59,842 bases of DNA from a virus, in the IMG/VR virus record IMGVR_UViG_3300030109_000604, positions 1 to 59,842 of that record, one strand, 5' to 3'. The stretch's first letter is position 1; each line of letters begins with the position of its first letter. Positions 1 to 6,796 of the stretch are shown piece after piece. The translations under genes were made by a program, and so were the position numbers. The notes under the pieces were generated by a model that was given only the letters and a program-made list of their open reading frames with translations, was not told the DNA's origin and ran no database searches.

Positions 1-60
1 GACGTGGCCTTCTCCCTCACAATTGGTACAAGTCCGTGTCCGGCACCCCTTCTCACTCAA
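1..60 (-). CDS. Zinc-ribbon small protein, 5' part, cut by the window edge
   Basis: This is the first 20 codons of the gene seen whole at 59454-59633. It starts with TTG at 60, and that TTG overlaps the TGA stop of the lipoprotein gene, a stop-start overlap also used at 17097 and 45044. The visible residues include the first Cys-x2-Cys pair (C11, C14). Compared with the other copy it carries three amino-acid changes (N2S, E4K and I8T) and one silent change. The rest of the gene lies across the genome join. Confidence 0.6.
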   Translation of the reverse strand, partial: MSEKGCRTRTCTNCEGEGHV

Positions 61-269
61 AGCGTGTCCTTCCTAAATCTTTCTGAGTCCAGTTCTTTAT
101 AGCCTTCCTTGGCTGCGTCTCCGCTGCGCCTAGAATTTGTTCGCTGCTTGTAAAGTTGCAACAGTTCGTTGGCCTCACCTACGGGGTAGGTTAGAAGAAC
201 ATACACCCGAAAGAATGTATTGTGGGGAAGTATCTCCATCTCCTTCACGCTGTACCCTGCCACGTTCAC
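1..269. repeat. Left copy of the terminal repeat (partner at 59574-59842)
   Basis: These bases match the last 269 bases of the window without gaps, with nine substitutions (at 38, 51, 52, 55, 56, 86, 90, 161 and 192). The repeat covers the 5' part of a zinc-ribbon gene and the 3' part of the lipoprotein gene, so the contig ends lie inside an operon. A true packaged direct terminal repeat would normally be identical in both copies. The mismatches fit better with a circular or permuted genome assembled from two close strains, although a real diverged duplication cannot be excluded. Confidence 0.9.
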
Positions 270-662
270 CTCACGCATAATGTTTTTGGTCACGCGCTCC
301 GTGTCTTGCAGCGTGGGTGGAGCCATGCCCTTCCCAGTTTCCGTGACGTAGTTCTTCACCTGAGAACTCAACCGCCCTTCAATGCGGTCCGCTAGTGTAC
401 GCTTGGCATTCAAAATACTCTTGTCGATTGCCAGTTGCAGATCGGGGGATGTCCCGCTGCCTACTGAGTGTATAGCGTTCTCCGATTGGGGCAGTTCAGT
501 GAACCAATCAGGTAGTTCCTCAATGGTATTTGATATCATCTCCCGACGCTGCTCGCGCTTCTCTTCCTGTTTCTTGAGGAAGGCTTCTGGAGAACCGGGC
601 TTTGGTGTTGAGCACCCCCCCAAGATCGCAATCAAACATGCGGTTCCAATCCATCTTCTCAT
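57..662 (-). CDS. LPP20-like outer-membrane lipoprotein
   Basis: The 201-residue product begins with a lipoprotein signal: two arginines, a hydrophobic stretch and the lipobox LGGC with the lipidated cysteine at 17. The residue after it is Ser, not Asp, which favours sorting to the outer membrane. A middle region (about 64-110) with a GSG turn followed by an alanine-rich helix looks like the LPP20/FlgP lipoprotein family, which normally serves cell-surface or flagellar-ring assembly. The gene is the second to last of the long leftward operon. In a phage such a lipoprotein could block superinfection by masking a receptor or DNA entry, but that is inference. The LPP20 link is by eye and moderate; lipoprotein status is firm. 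Confidence 0.7.
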   Translation of the reverse strand: MRRWIGTACLIAILGGCSTPKPGSPEAFLKKQEEKREQRREMISNTIEELPDWFTELPQSENAIHSVGSGTSPDLQLAIDKSILNAKRTLADRIEGRLSSQVKNYVTETGKGMAPPTLQDTERVTKNIMREVNVAGYSVKEMEILPHNTFFRVYVLLTYPVGEANELLQLYKQRTNSRRSGDAAKEGYKELDSERFRKDTL

Positions 663-850
663 CCCTGTTGCTCCTCATCTGATTTTCCAAACTGCAAGTG
701 GTGTACTATCTCTAGCAATTTCCGAATGTTTTCTAGGTGGTTCTTCTCAAACTTAGATCCTCTTGCAAGGATCGCGTACCTGACGCCCTCAACAAATCTT
801 TGTGCATCTTCAACGGGAAGACTGCACCATCTCTCATGGAAGTCACTCAT
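659..850 (-). CDS. Small unknown protein (63 aa)
   Basis: I do not recognise this gene. It encodes a charged, mainly helical protein with no membrane segment and no cysteine pair that would suggest metal binding; it has a single Cys near its N-terminus. Its ATG at 850 overlaps the stop of the gene before it (847-1053), and its own stop overlaps the lipoprotein start by four bases, so it is translationally coupled on both sides. The tight coupling is the main argument that it is real. Confidence 0.6.
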   Translation of the reverse strand: MSDFHERWCSLPVEDAQRFVEGVRYAILARGSKFEKNHLENIRKLLEIVHHLQFGKSDEEQQG

Positions 851-1053
851 TGCCGTGCCTCCTCGTCATCCTTTTCGAGTGCCTTATTTGCTAGCATGGC
901 ATAAAACTCCACGCCCTCACTAACAGCCGCAATGTCCCGTATCTCTGTCAACGCCTCGCGCAAGGCAGCAATGCGCCGCAATGCTGGACCTGATTCTTCC
1001 ACAGCAAACCTCCTATTAAATGCTTCCATGAACTCGTGATATATGTTGCTCAT
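847..1053 (-). CDS. Small unknown protein (68 aa)
   Basis: This short acidic protein is predicted from sequence to be nearly all helix, with an arginine/leucine/alanine-rich centre. I see no known motif. It is coupled by four-base overlaps to the 439-residue gene upstream (stop at 1050) and to the 63-residue gene downstream, and belongs to the same leftward transcript. Two consecutive tiny helical proteins before a lipoprotein could be regulators or host-takeover peptides, but nothing in the sequence decides this. Confidence 0.6.
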   Translation of the reverse strand: MSNIYHEFMEAFNRRFAVEESGPALRRIAALREALTEIRDIAAVSEGVEFYAMLANKALEKDDEEARQ

Positions 1054-2369
1054 ACCGCTTTCTTTTTAACATGCTTGGACCCGCGCCAGTTGCTGTCACC
1101 CTTGGTCAGTTCGTAATCGTGGGTGATGACACCCAGCGCTGGATCACCACGGTGGCATGACGTGCGCCACACCCGCTTCTTGGATTTCTTAATGAACATC
1201 CAATGCCCACGCACCTCATGGTATCGGCGCTGAGTCTTGGACTCCGCGAAGCTCTTCATAGTGACTTCGATTCCACGGTTCTTTGGTAGATCAATGGAGA
1301 TCACATGGTAGGCGTTGCCCCTCACGTAGTTGCCCCATCGCCGCTGTGATCCCTGCATGCGCCGAGTGGGTTCCTTGATCACCCAATCGTGATTGAGGAG
1401 CGCCATGACCGTAAGGATAAATCGTGGGTCACCCTCGCATACACTCATTCCTAGCTTAGAAACTTTACGCAAGTCATCAGGATTAAATTCTGACTCTGTG
1501 TTGATAAGCCAGTGTACGGCGTGAGTTTGAACAGGTCGAATGTGACCGATCAAAGCCATCACGTCTGATGGAACCTCATCTTCTTTATACTTACCATGCC
1601 CGCCCCACTTTCCCGGTGATATCTTCCCAGACCACCACCAATCTGATAATATATTTAAGGTCCCGGATGTATCGTTGGAATTAAGTTTTTCCAGTTCCTC
1701 TTCTGTAGGAAGGCGCCCTAAGAACGAGGCCCCTCGCATCCTGTCTTCTTCTTTGGTGTAACCCGTTTCCAGCTTCACGGTAAATCCAATTGGGCTTCCC
1801 ATGAGTATCTCTGGACTGTCAGGACCCTCGCTAGCCACATAAAAACATTGACCGACAAGGTAAGGAGATTCCATACGAGGGCCGCCATCTAAGGGTTCGG
1901 TACGGCCCAGCGTAGCCTTGTAGCCCACGATCTGATTAGGATCAGCAACATAATAGCCCACGCGCCGTGCTTGGCTCTGATGCAAAGGCCCGTTAGGCCC
2001 CTCATCTAAAAATTTTTTTGATCTCTCTATTACCTCTGGTCGAAACCTGTCGGGGTGATCAACGATAGTCTGGCTTATCGCTTCAACTCTCGTGATCTCA
2101 TCCCATTCAATCCAGTTGTGAGGGAACGGACATCTGACATAGTTCCTAATGAGGCTGATGCACTGCTCCGGTGTGATGAGCGTTGCCATCCTTGCGGCGA
2201 ATTGAACAAGCTCATCGTCCAGCACAAACTTTCTTGATGAGCGAACGGCATTACGCACTATCCGCATCGCTTCCTTTGCGGTGCTTGTGCGAAACTGATG
2301 AGCCAGCCCCCGCTTGGGGTTCCCCATCACAGCAATTAGATCGTCTGCAAGTGTGAAGTCCGGTTCCAT
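1050..2369 (-). CDS. Conserved phage protein of unknown function (439 aa)
   Basis: A large soluble protein without signal peptide or membrane segments. The N-terminal 120 residues are helical. The C-terminal 90 residues hold a compact basic and aromatic segment with a HEVRGHW motif followed by an HRGD motif and a lysine-rich tail, which from memory recurs in uncharacterised proteins of alphaproteobacterial phages. The basic tail suggests nucleic-acid contact. It starts 11 bases after the 267-residue gene and overlaps the next gene by four bases. At 439 residues it is one of the two largest unknowns in the non-structural half. No function can be assigned. Confidence 0.6.
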   Translation of the reverse strand: MEPDFTLADDLIAVMGNPKRGLAHQFRTSTAKEAMRIVRNAVRSSRKFVLDDELVQFAARMATLITPEQCISLIRNYVRCPFPHNWIEWDEITRVEAISQTIVDHPDRFRPEVIERSKKFLDEGPNGPLHQSQARRVGYYVADPNQIVGYKATLGRTEPLDGGPRMESPYLVGQCFYVASEGPDSPEILMGSPIGFTVKLETGYTKEEDRMRGASFLGRLPTEEELEKLNSNDTSGTLNILSDWWWSGKISPGKWGGHGKYKEDEVPSDVMALIGHIRPVQTHAVHWLINTESEFNPDDLRKVSKLGMSVCEGDPRFILTVMALLNHDWVIKEPTRRMQGSQRRWGNYVRGNAYHVISIDLPKNRGIEVTMKSFAESKTQRRYHEVRGHWMFIKKSKKRVWRTSCHRGDPALGVITHDYELTKGDSNWRGSKHVKKKAV

Positions 2370-2380
2370 GGTCCCTCTCC

Positions 2381-3184
2381 TTATCTAACTAAGCGGTATG
2401 CCTTCCTCACATAACGCTTCTGGTTGTTCGGTATCTCCATTAGCTTCAAGTTAAAGTCTTCGATGGAGTATTCCTCTAGCAGTGCTAGCTTCTGCGGCGT
2501 CGTAAGGACGTGGATCACTTCCTCTATCTCATTCCCTGACAAGTCGGCAGGAAACCTAGCTACTATGGAATACTTATCCCCGATTGGGATTGGAGTTCTC
2601 CCTGTGATCTTACTATCTAGGTCAAACTCATTCGGAAAGATCAGCGTTAGTTTGTTCTCGTGATCCTCCAATAGAATGTTCACAAACATTTCTTGTGTCG
2701 GGTCCACGGTGATGACCAGCGGATCGCCATCCCGAAGCAAGGGATTGGATAAGTCCACCCGCACGTCGAAGTTCGGATCGGATGGCTCTGATCTTGAGGT
2801 GACCCGTGCTTCCAGTATCACCCTGCACACCCTCTGATCCTGTAGGTTCTCCGTCACCCTTACTGTGCGGTCCCGAATGCCACTGATGAGACCGTCCAAC
2901 ATCGACCAAGTGAAGGTGTGGATCGGGCAGTTAACCCTATCACCCTCTTCCTGACACGACATGAATGTATCTGATGAGACGTACTCCCCACTAAATGACT
3001 GGATAGCATTGAGCTTTGCTCTGCTCTCTGCCTTACGACAGGCTTCCGCTTCTGTGATCTCAGAATGAATCACGTAGTCACCTTTGCCGTAGACCCATTC
3101 ATCAAAGACCATGGGCTGCGCATCTGGTGTGTTGAGATCCAACACCAGACGCAACAGCCCTATCCCAACGCTCAAATATTCCAT
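2381..3184 (-). CDS. DUF4384-like envelope-associated protein (267 aa)
   Basis: The C-terminal half (about residues 145-250) has the strand pattern of DUF4384: a PLVITV strand, a central TLIFPNEF strand, an IPIG segment and a final VLTT strand. The N-terminal half has an alanine-rich helix resembling the start of LPP20/FlgT-like proteins and a close cysteine pair (CQEEGDRVNC) that could form a disulphide outside the cytoplasm. The first 20 residues are moderately hydrophobic but do not make a clean signal peptide, so export is uncertain. It lies in the same operon as the lipoprotein at 57-662, and the two may act together at the cell surface. The family call is by eye and tentative. Confidence 0.5.
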   Translation of the reverse strand: MEYLSVGIGLLRLVLDLNTPDAQPMVFDEWVYGKGDYVIHSEITEAEACRKAESRAKLNAIQSFSGEYVSSDTFMSCQEEGDRVNCPIHTFTWSMLDGLISGIRDRTVRVTENLQDQRVCRVILEARVTSRSEPSDPNFDVRVDLSNPLLRDGDPLVITVDPTQEMFVNILLEDHENKLTLIFPNEFDLDSKITGRTPIPIGDKYSIVARFPADLSGNEIEEVIHVLTTPQKLALLEEYSIEDFNLKLMEIPNNQKRYVRKAYRLVR

Positions 3185-3399
3185 GGTAACTCCATCTGAG
3201 CCGGTGGCTTAATGAAGTATTTAGCCACGGTCTTGCCTTTCGGTGTAACGTGGGGTTTGGTCTCGACCTCAATGCCCTTGGCGCGAATGTCTGCAATCCG
3301 AGCCGCCAGCCTGAGGCACCCAAAATTATTGAGTGCCTCAAGTGGTGTGATGGTGTGTCCTGCATTCAACCACTCAAGAATGTCAGATGTTTGGCTCAT
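3172..3399 (-). CDS. Small HTH_39-type DNA-binding protein
   Basis: The 75-residue product has the layout of the short helix-turn-helix family HTH_39: an opening helix (DILEWLNAGH), a TPLEAL turn, a recognition helix with RLAARIADIRAKG, then a GIEVET strand wing. Such proteins sit in many phage replication operons and are thought to act as local regulators. Of the two ATG codons in tandem I chose 3399 because it gives a better distance from the GGGAGAGG ribosome site. It overlaps both neighbours, 13 bases with the DUF4384-like gene and 17 bases with the next upstream gene. Confidence 0.7.
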   Translation of the reverse strand: MSQTSDILEWLNAGHTITPLEALNNFGCLRLAARIADIRAKGIEVETKPHVTPKGKTVAKYFIKPPAQMELPWNI

Positions 3400-3598
3400 C
3401 ATCCTCTCCCTTGAACGCTTGGTGATTGATCACAAAGTCTTCAATGACCTGCCGAAACAAGGTTGCTGACGTGACGTTCTGACTTGCCGACAGAAGGCGC
3501 ATGGCCTCCAAAAGATTGTTCGGCATCAGTACGCTGTACTTGGTGAACTCACCCTTGAGTTTGGCGGGACGGTTCAGCAGACTATTTGAGTCACTCAT
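3383..3598 (-). CDS. Ribbon-helix-helix-like small protein
   Basis: The 71-residue protein shows a short strand (KYSVLMPNN) followed by two helices (LLEAMRLLSAS, then SATLFRQVIEDFV). This is the order of Arc/MetJ or CopG-type ribbon-helix-helix repressors, which bind DNA as dimers. The start at 3598 is chosen over an upstream ATG because AAGGA lies just before it and it overlaps the stop of the preceding gene by eight bases. With its HTH_39 neighbour it forms a pair of small regulators inside the recombination operon. The fold is inferred from pattern only. Confidence 0.6.
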   Translation of the reverse strand: MSDSNSLLNRPAKLKGEFTKYSVLMPNNLLEAMRLLSASQNVTSATLFRQVIEDFVINHQAFKGEDDEPNI

Positions 3599-4049
3599 TA
3601 TTATTCCTTTCATATGCTTCACGGATTTCTTTGAATTTTCTCTGGGCCGACTTGTTCTCTTTCAGTTCAGACAACGAGCCGACATTGAGAGCGAAACGCA
3701 AACGATCTCGTGTTTGTTCCTCCTCGCTCCCGTCTAGGTTAGGAAGCGGCGCATCGTGTGCCTCTCCCCATGCGCTCATGTAGAATTGGAACGCTGGTTC
3801 ACGGCAGACAATTGATGCCGCCGCCACAAGGTTGACCTCCTTAGGTGCAACCGGTTCATCATGGTCATCTAGTTCGACCATCGCTACGCCGAAGCGTGTC
3901 GCAGTTGTGTGGGAGAGTAGCCCCACAGGTACGTCATTGGGATGGATCAGCAGCTTGATCACCACCCCGGTCTGCGCCTTCATGTTGTTCACGACACTGT
4001 GAAGCTGCGCTTCAAAACTAAATGTCGCATCACGAATCTCTGTCATCAT
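3591..4049 (-). CDS. Recombination-operon conserved protein (152 aa)
   Basis: I recognise the style but not the function. An N-terminal helix is followed by a beta-rich core with an LLIHPNDVP motif and a VAMVELDD strand; similar proteins occur beside nuclease and annealing-protein genes in alphaproteobacterial phages. The C-terminus is helical and charged, ending in a run of asparagines. The start at 4049 (or 4046) is supported by a GGAAGGAG ribosome site and by overlap with the HNH gene; more upstream starts would run deep into that gene. Placement suggests an accessory role in recombination or replication. Confidence 0.65.
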   Translation of the reverse strand: MMTEIRDATFSFEAQLHSVVNNMKAQTGVVIKLLIHPNDVPVGLLSHTTATRFGVAMVELDDHDEPVAPKEVNLVAAASIVCREPAFQFYMSAWGEAHDAPLPNLDGSEEEQTRDRLRFALNVGSLSELKENKSAQRKFKEIREAYERNNNE

Positions 4050-4332
4050 TCCACTCCTTCCAGAACTTCTCAGCCCACTGAATTGGATTGCGATCCACGA
4101 TCTCCCAGTATTTCTTCTCGTCACCCTTCATGTGGAGCATGGTGTGACAAGACCGGCAAAGCGGCACCACCCAGTTATCTCCGACTTTCTTACCCATCGC
4201 ATTGGGTTCAGCATAGGTGACGTGATGAGCGTCACCACACCAAGGCGTTCTGCACGCCAGACATGGCAGTTGGCGAACGTGAGCAAGGTACTTCTTGTCA
4301 CGGACGCGCTGCCGTTTGAAGTTAGAGATCAT
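4030..4332 (-). CDS. HNH-fold nuclease, DUF968/Ref-like
   Basis: This 100-residue protein carries a compact HNH zinc-finger nuclease signature: C24-x2-C27, then the double histidine H36-H37, then C59-x2-C62-H63 and H67. The spacing and the LPCLAC opening match the DUF968 / P1 Ref-type nucleases used in phage recombination. The reading frame is open further upstream, but that part lies inside the SSB-like gene in another frame, so I place the start at 4332, which overlaps that gene's stop by 11 bases. Likely role: cutting recombination or displacement-loop intermediates. Confidence 0.75.
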   Translation of the reverse strand: MISNFKRQRVRDKKYLAHVRQLPCLACRTPWCGDAHHVTYAEPNAMGKKVGDNWVVPLCRSCHTMLHMKGDEKKYWEIVDRNPIQWAEKFWKEWNDDRDS

Positions 4333-4654
4333 CGAAATCAATAATCTCAGAGGACTGCTCCTCAACAACTGGCGCAGGAGCCGCAGCAGGAGCCTCCCCA
4401 CGGCGCGGAGGATATTGAGTGCCACCTCCACCACTCTGTTCCTTGACTTTGTTAATCTTAATTTGAACATATTCAGTTCCATTTTTGGTGCGCTTGACCT
4501 CGCCGTTCATGAACAAAGTGACGTTCTCCCCGGTTGCGTTATAGGCCGCAACCAATGTGTCGATATCTTCCTTGCGGAAGCTGATGTCACCGGACCAAGC
4601 CTTCCACGACTCATGCTTGCCGCCACGGTTGTCGAAAAGATTTCCAATCGCCAT
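4322..4654 (-). CDS. SSB-like protein with acidic tail
   Basis: The 110-residue product has a beta-rich N-terminal domain (about 1-70), a glycine/proline/alanine-rich linker, and a short acidic end (IIDFDDL). That layout is the hallmark of single-strand DNA-binding proteins, whose acidic tip recruits partner proteins. It begins on the stop codon of the DUF1071 annealing-protein gene (TAATG overlap) and precedes the HNH gene. Annealing proteins usually work with a single-strand binder, which supports the call. I do not recognise a standard SSB core motif, so it may be a divergent OB-fold. Confidence 0.55.
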   Translation of the reverse strand: MAIGNLFDNRGGKHESWKAWSGDISFRKEDIDTLVAAYNATGENVTLFMNGEVKRTKNGTEYVQIKINKVKEQSGGGGTQYPPRRGEAPAAAPAPVVEEQSSEIIDFDDL

Positions 4655-5511
4655 TAGTTATTCTCCTTGCTGAGATCAGCTTTTCGCTGACTGATCTGTG
4701 TGATGTGAATGTGCTTCTTCAGTTCTGCACTATGTGAGTTCGCAATTGACTTGAAGAGAACCACGTTCTCCGTCGTGAACTTCTGCAATGCCTCAAGGTC
4801 CAAGGTCTTGAGGATGGCCGGAAAGTGTTTGTTCACGTAGGCCTCCTGATCTGTCAGGGAACAATCCTCAGGGAACACGAACTTGAGCGTGTCAACGTCA
4901 TCGAACCCATGGATGAGGTTGGCATCGCCGTCATAAACATTTTCATATCCATCGGTTTCGCTGACAGTTTCGAGTGTCGCGCCAAGCTCTTCTTCCACAG
5001 CCTTGACCACGGGGTTCTCCTTGGCTTGCTCCACCACCGACTTGGTTTTTGGTTTGGGCGGCGCTGGCTGCTCTGGCTCTGGCTTATCTTGTGGGGTGTA
5101 GTCCTCAAGATCTTCCCCGGCGTAAATGTGAAACCCAAGGCCGTGGTATCCAATGGCCTTGGTCATGCACCGTTGAAGTGCGGTGTTCACTTGAAACGAA
5201 TCGGGATCAACAACTGGCTTGTTGTTGTTGTTGAGGACCGGGAGGATTTCTGTAATGTCCAGACCTTCAACACTGACTGTAACCTTGACGTATGCAAATC
5301 CATGGGAGTCACGGGTGTACGGAACCATGGCTCCGTCGAGATCAAAGAAATGTTTCTCGAATGTGGCGCTTGGAAACTTGTCCTTCAGCGCACCCCATGC
5401 CCAAGCCCACGACAGGTAGTCGAGATTGCCCTTTGTCTGGCGGTGCTTGTCCACCTCCACCTTCACCTCATTTGCGGCCAAGGTTTCCCACGCCGTTTTC
5501 TTATTCGCCAT
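4654..5511 (-). CDS. DUF1071 single-strand annealing recombinase (Sak-type)
   Basis: The 285-residue protein matches DUF1071, a phage family placed with Rad52-like single-strand annealing proteins. Visible hallmarks are YLSWAWAWG (about 32-40), a LPVLNNNN segment (90-97), and RCMTKAIGYHGLG followed by YAGEDL (about 114-135). The C-terminal half is acidic and probably a flexible partner-binding tail. It would anneal single strands left by the nuclease encoded two genes upstream. The ATG at 5511 was chosen because it has GGAG nearby and overlaps the stop of the HTH gene; an upstream ATG would overlap that gene by 40 bases. Confidence 0.8.
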   Translation of the reverse strand: MANKKTAWETLAANEVKVEVDKHRQTKGNLDYLSWAWAWGALKDKFPSATFEKHFFDLDGAMVPYTRDSHGFAYVKVTVSVEGLDITEILPVLNNNNKPVVDPDSFQVNTALQRCMTKAIGYHGLGFHIYAGEDLEDYTPQDKPEPEQPAPPKPKTKSVVEQAKENPVVKAVEEELGATLETVSETDGYENVYDGDANLIHGFDDVDTLKFVFPEDCSLTDQEAYVNKHFPAILKTLDLEALQKFTTENVVLFKSIANSHSAELKKHIHITQISQRKADLSKENN

Positions 5512-5864
5512 CAGTTGCTGCTCCAAAAAGATTTCAATCGTCTCCACCATTTTCTCGTGGAGGGTTCCTCAGTAATAGCGTTCGAGATGTTCAGCCGCTG
5601 CGGGTTTTTCAGTTGGCTCTCAATGAGCGCATCCATAGCCCCCATTGATTCCGTGATGGGTTTCTCAATGGGCACCTCAGCCCTAACCTCAAACGCCTCA
5701 GGATTTTTCTTTCGGTGATCCCGAACAATCTTATAGGCGTGATTTACAGAGATGTTGAAGGACTCTGCCAGCCCTTCAACGATGTATTTTCTGCCCATAG
5801 TTTTCTGAGCTATGAAGTTCTCGACCAGTAGCCGATCCCTCACAATTTTGTCTGCCTTCTTCAC
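5511..5864 (-). CDS. Small helix-turn-helix protein of the recombination module
   Basis: The 117-residue product has a likely HTH at about residues 25-50 (GLAESFNISVNHAYKIVRDH), a proline-rich middle and a basic, tryptophan-rich C-terminus (RKWWRRLKSF). I place the start at a GTG at 5864 because a near-perfect AGGAGGA ribosome site lies just upstream and it overlaps the nuclease stop by four bases. It sits between the nuclease and the annealing protein, so it may regulate this operon or act as a recombination loader. No named family recognised. Confidence 0.6.
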   Translation of the reverse strand: MKKADKIVRDRLLVENFIAQKTMGRKYIVEGLAESFNISVNHAYKIVRDHRKKNPEAFEVRAEVPIEKPITESMGAMDALIESQLKNPQRLNISNAITEEPSTRKWWRRLKSFWSSN

Positions 5865-6748
5865 TTCTCTTCCTCCTGATGTTGAGTGCAGAATGGTGCT
5901 ACCTCGCAGTAGCGTTGGCAGCGCAGCGGTTCCGCTGGCCGATGTTCGACAACCCACTTGGGATTGTCCGTCTTAAATTCCTTGGCCTCATTTTCTGAAT
6001 CAAATACTCGCTTGGCACGGGCGCTTTCGGCAGTGGCCTTGACTGCCCACTTGTCGCCCCTCTTCCAGCGTTCTTCGTCAGTGCAGAGAGGCAACGAGTC
6101 GAGGGCATCAAAGGTAACCTCAGCCCCAAGGTGGGCCTGTACACGGCTCTCAAGCCACGCTAGGCGCTCTTCCTTGGGCCATATGGGTATGTCCACTATA
6201 ACCACGGGAGCATCCGGGTAATCAGCCTGACGATCTGCTTGTGCTGAGGAGTGGTCCCTGAGAATTGCGCAGATGGATAGCCGCGTGACAGGCAAGCCCT
6301 TGTTCTCTTCAACCAGATGAGCGTAAGCGTTCAGTTGCTCAGTCCATGAGGGCAGTGAGAATGAGTTTGGCATGGCAGAGATGGCACGGGTAACTTTGTA
6401 ATCCGTGATCTCAATGCCGAAGTCGGTGATCTCTTGTATGTCAATCGCGCCAGAGATGGTCTGCCCAGAAACTTCTGCGCTGAGACGCTCTTCTTTAATG
6501 ATGGCGTTCGATCCAGCATCCCCGTCCTCTAATATCGTATGCACGGCGGAACCAAAAAGTTTCCAAAAGGAATCCGACACGTCCTCTTCTAAATCCTTCC
6601 AATGCTTCTTGGTCAGCAAGGCAATACGAGGTGGCTTCTGTAAGCCCGTCACGCTCATCCACGCATCGCCTTTAGAGTACCGGCCTTGCGATACCCGCAG
6701 CGCGTCGGCTATAGTGGACGGCAAGTTCTTTTTGTTAGTAATCTTCAT
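5861..6748 (-). CDS. PD-(D/E)XK nuclease, Cas4/RecB-like
   Basis: This 295-residue protein shows the RecB/Cas4 nuclease order: GSAVH (66-70), a GAID strand with D103, ITDYK with D116 and K118, and QLNAYA (138-143). Near the C-terminus C-x3-C-x5-C (in RCQRYCEVAPFC), with an earlier cysteine in LPLCTDE, could hold an iron-sulphur cluster as in Cas4 and AddB, though this is inference. It would resect DNA ends for the annealing protein. The ATG at 6748 has a GGGAGAAG ribosome site; an upstream ATG would run through the leftward promoter. It is the first gene of the long leftward operon. Confidence 0.8.
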   Translation of the reverse strand: MKITNKKNLPSTIADALRVSQGRYSKGDAWMSVTGLQKPPRIALLTKKHWKDLEEDVSDSFWKLFGSAVHTILEDGDAGSNAIIKEERLSAEVSGQTISGAIDIQEITDFGIEITDYKVTRAISAMPNSFSLPSWTEQLNAYAHLVEENKGLPVTRLSICAILRDHSSAQADRQADYPDAPVVIVDIPIWPKEERLAWLESRVQAHLGAEVTFDALDSLPLCTDEERWKRGDKWAVKATAESARAKRVFDSENEAKEFKTDNPKWVVEHRPAEPLRCQRYCEVAPFCTQHQEEEK

Positions 6749-6767
6749 CTCTCTTCTCCCGTAGGCA

Positions 6768-6796
6768 GAAATAGGATGGTCTGTTCGGAATGTCAA
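6768..6796 (-). promoter_or_regulatory. Sigma70-like promoter for the leftward operon
   Basis: On the minus strand a perfect TTGACA (6791-6796) is followed after 17 bases by TATTTC (6768-6773). The -35 box lies inside the first codons of the divergent rusA-like gene. Transcription would start near 6761 and give a leader of only about 13 bases that holds the GGGAGAAG ribosome site of the nuclease gene. The -10 box is weak (3 of 6). Confidence 0.45.

Noticed and set aside
1-269. Exact direct terminal repeat as packaged ends
   Set aside because: The two copies differ at nine places, and the repeat ends inside genes, so fixed identical packaged ends are unlikely.
382-756. Plus-strand open frame over the lipoprotein gene
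   Set aside because: Antisense to a gene with a clear lipobox and operon coupling; no sign of translation.
4825-5718. 297-codon open frame on the plus strand
   Set aside because: It lies wholly antisense to the DUF1071 and HTH genes, has no ribosome site and reads as a low-complexity shadow of the annealing-protein gene.
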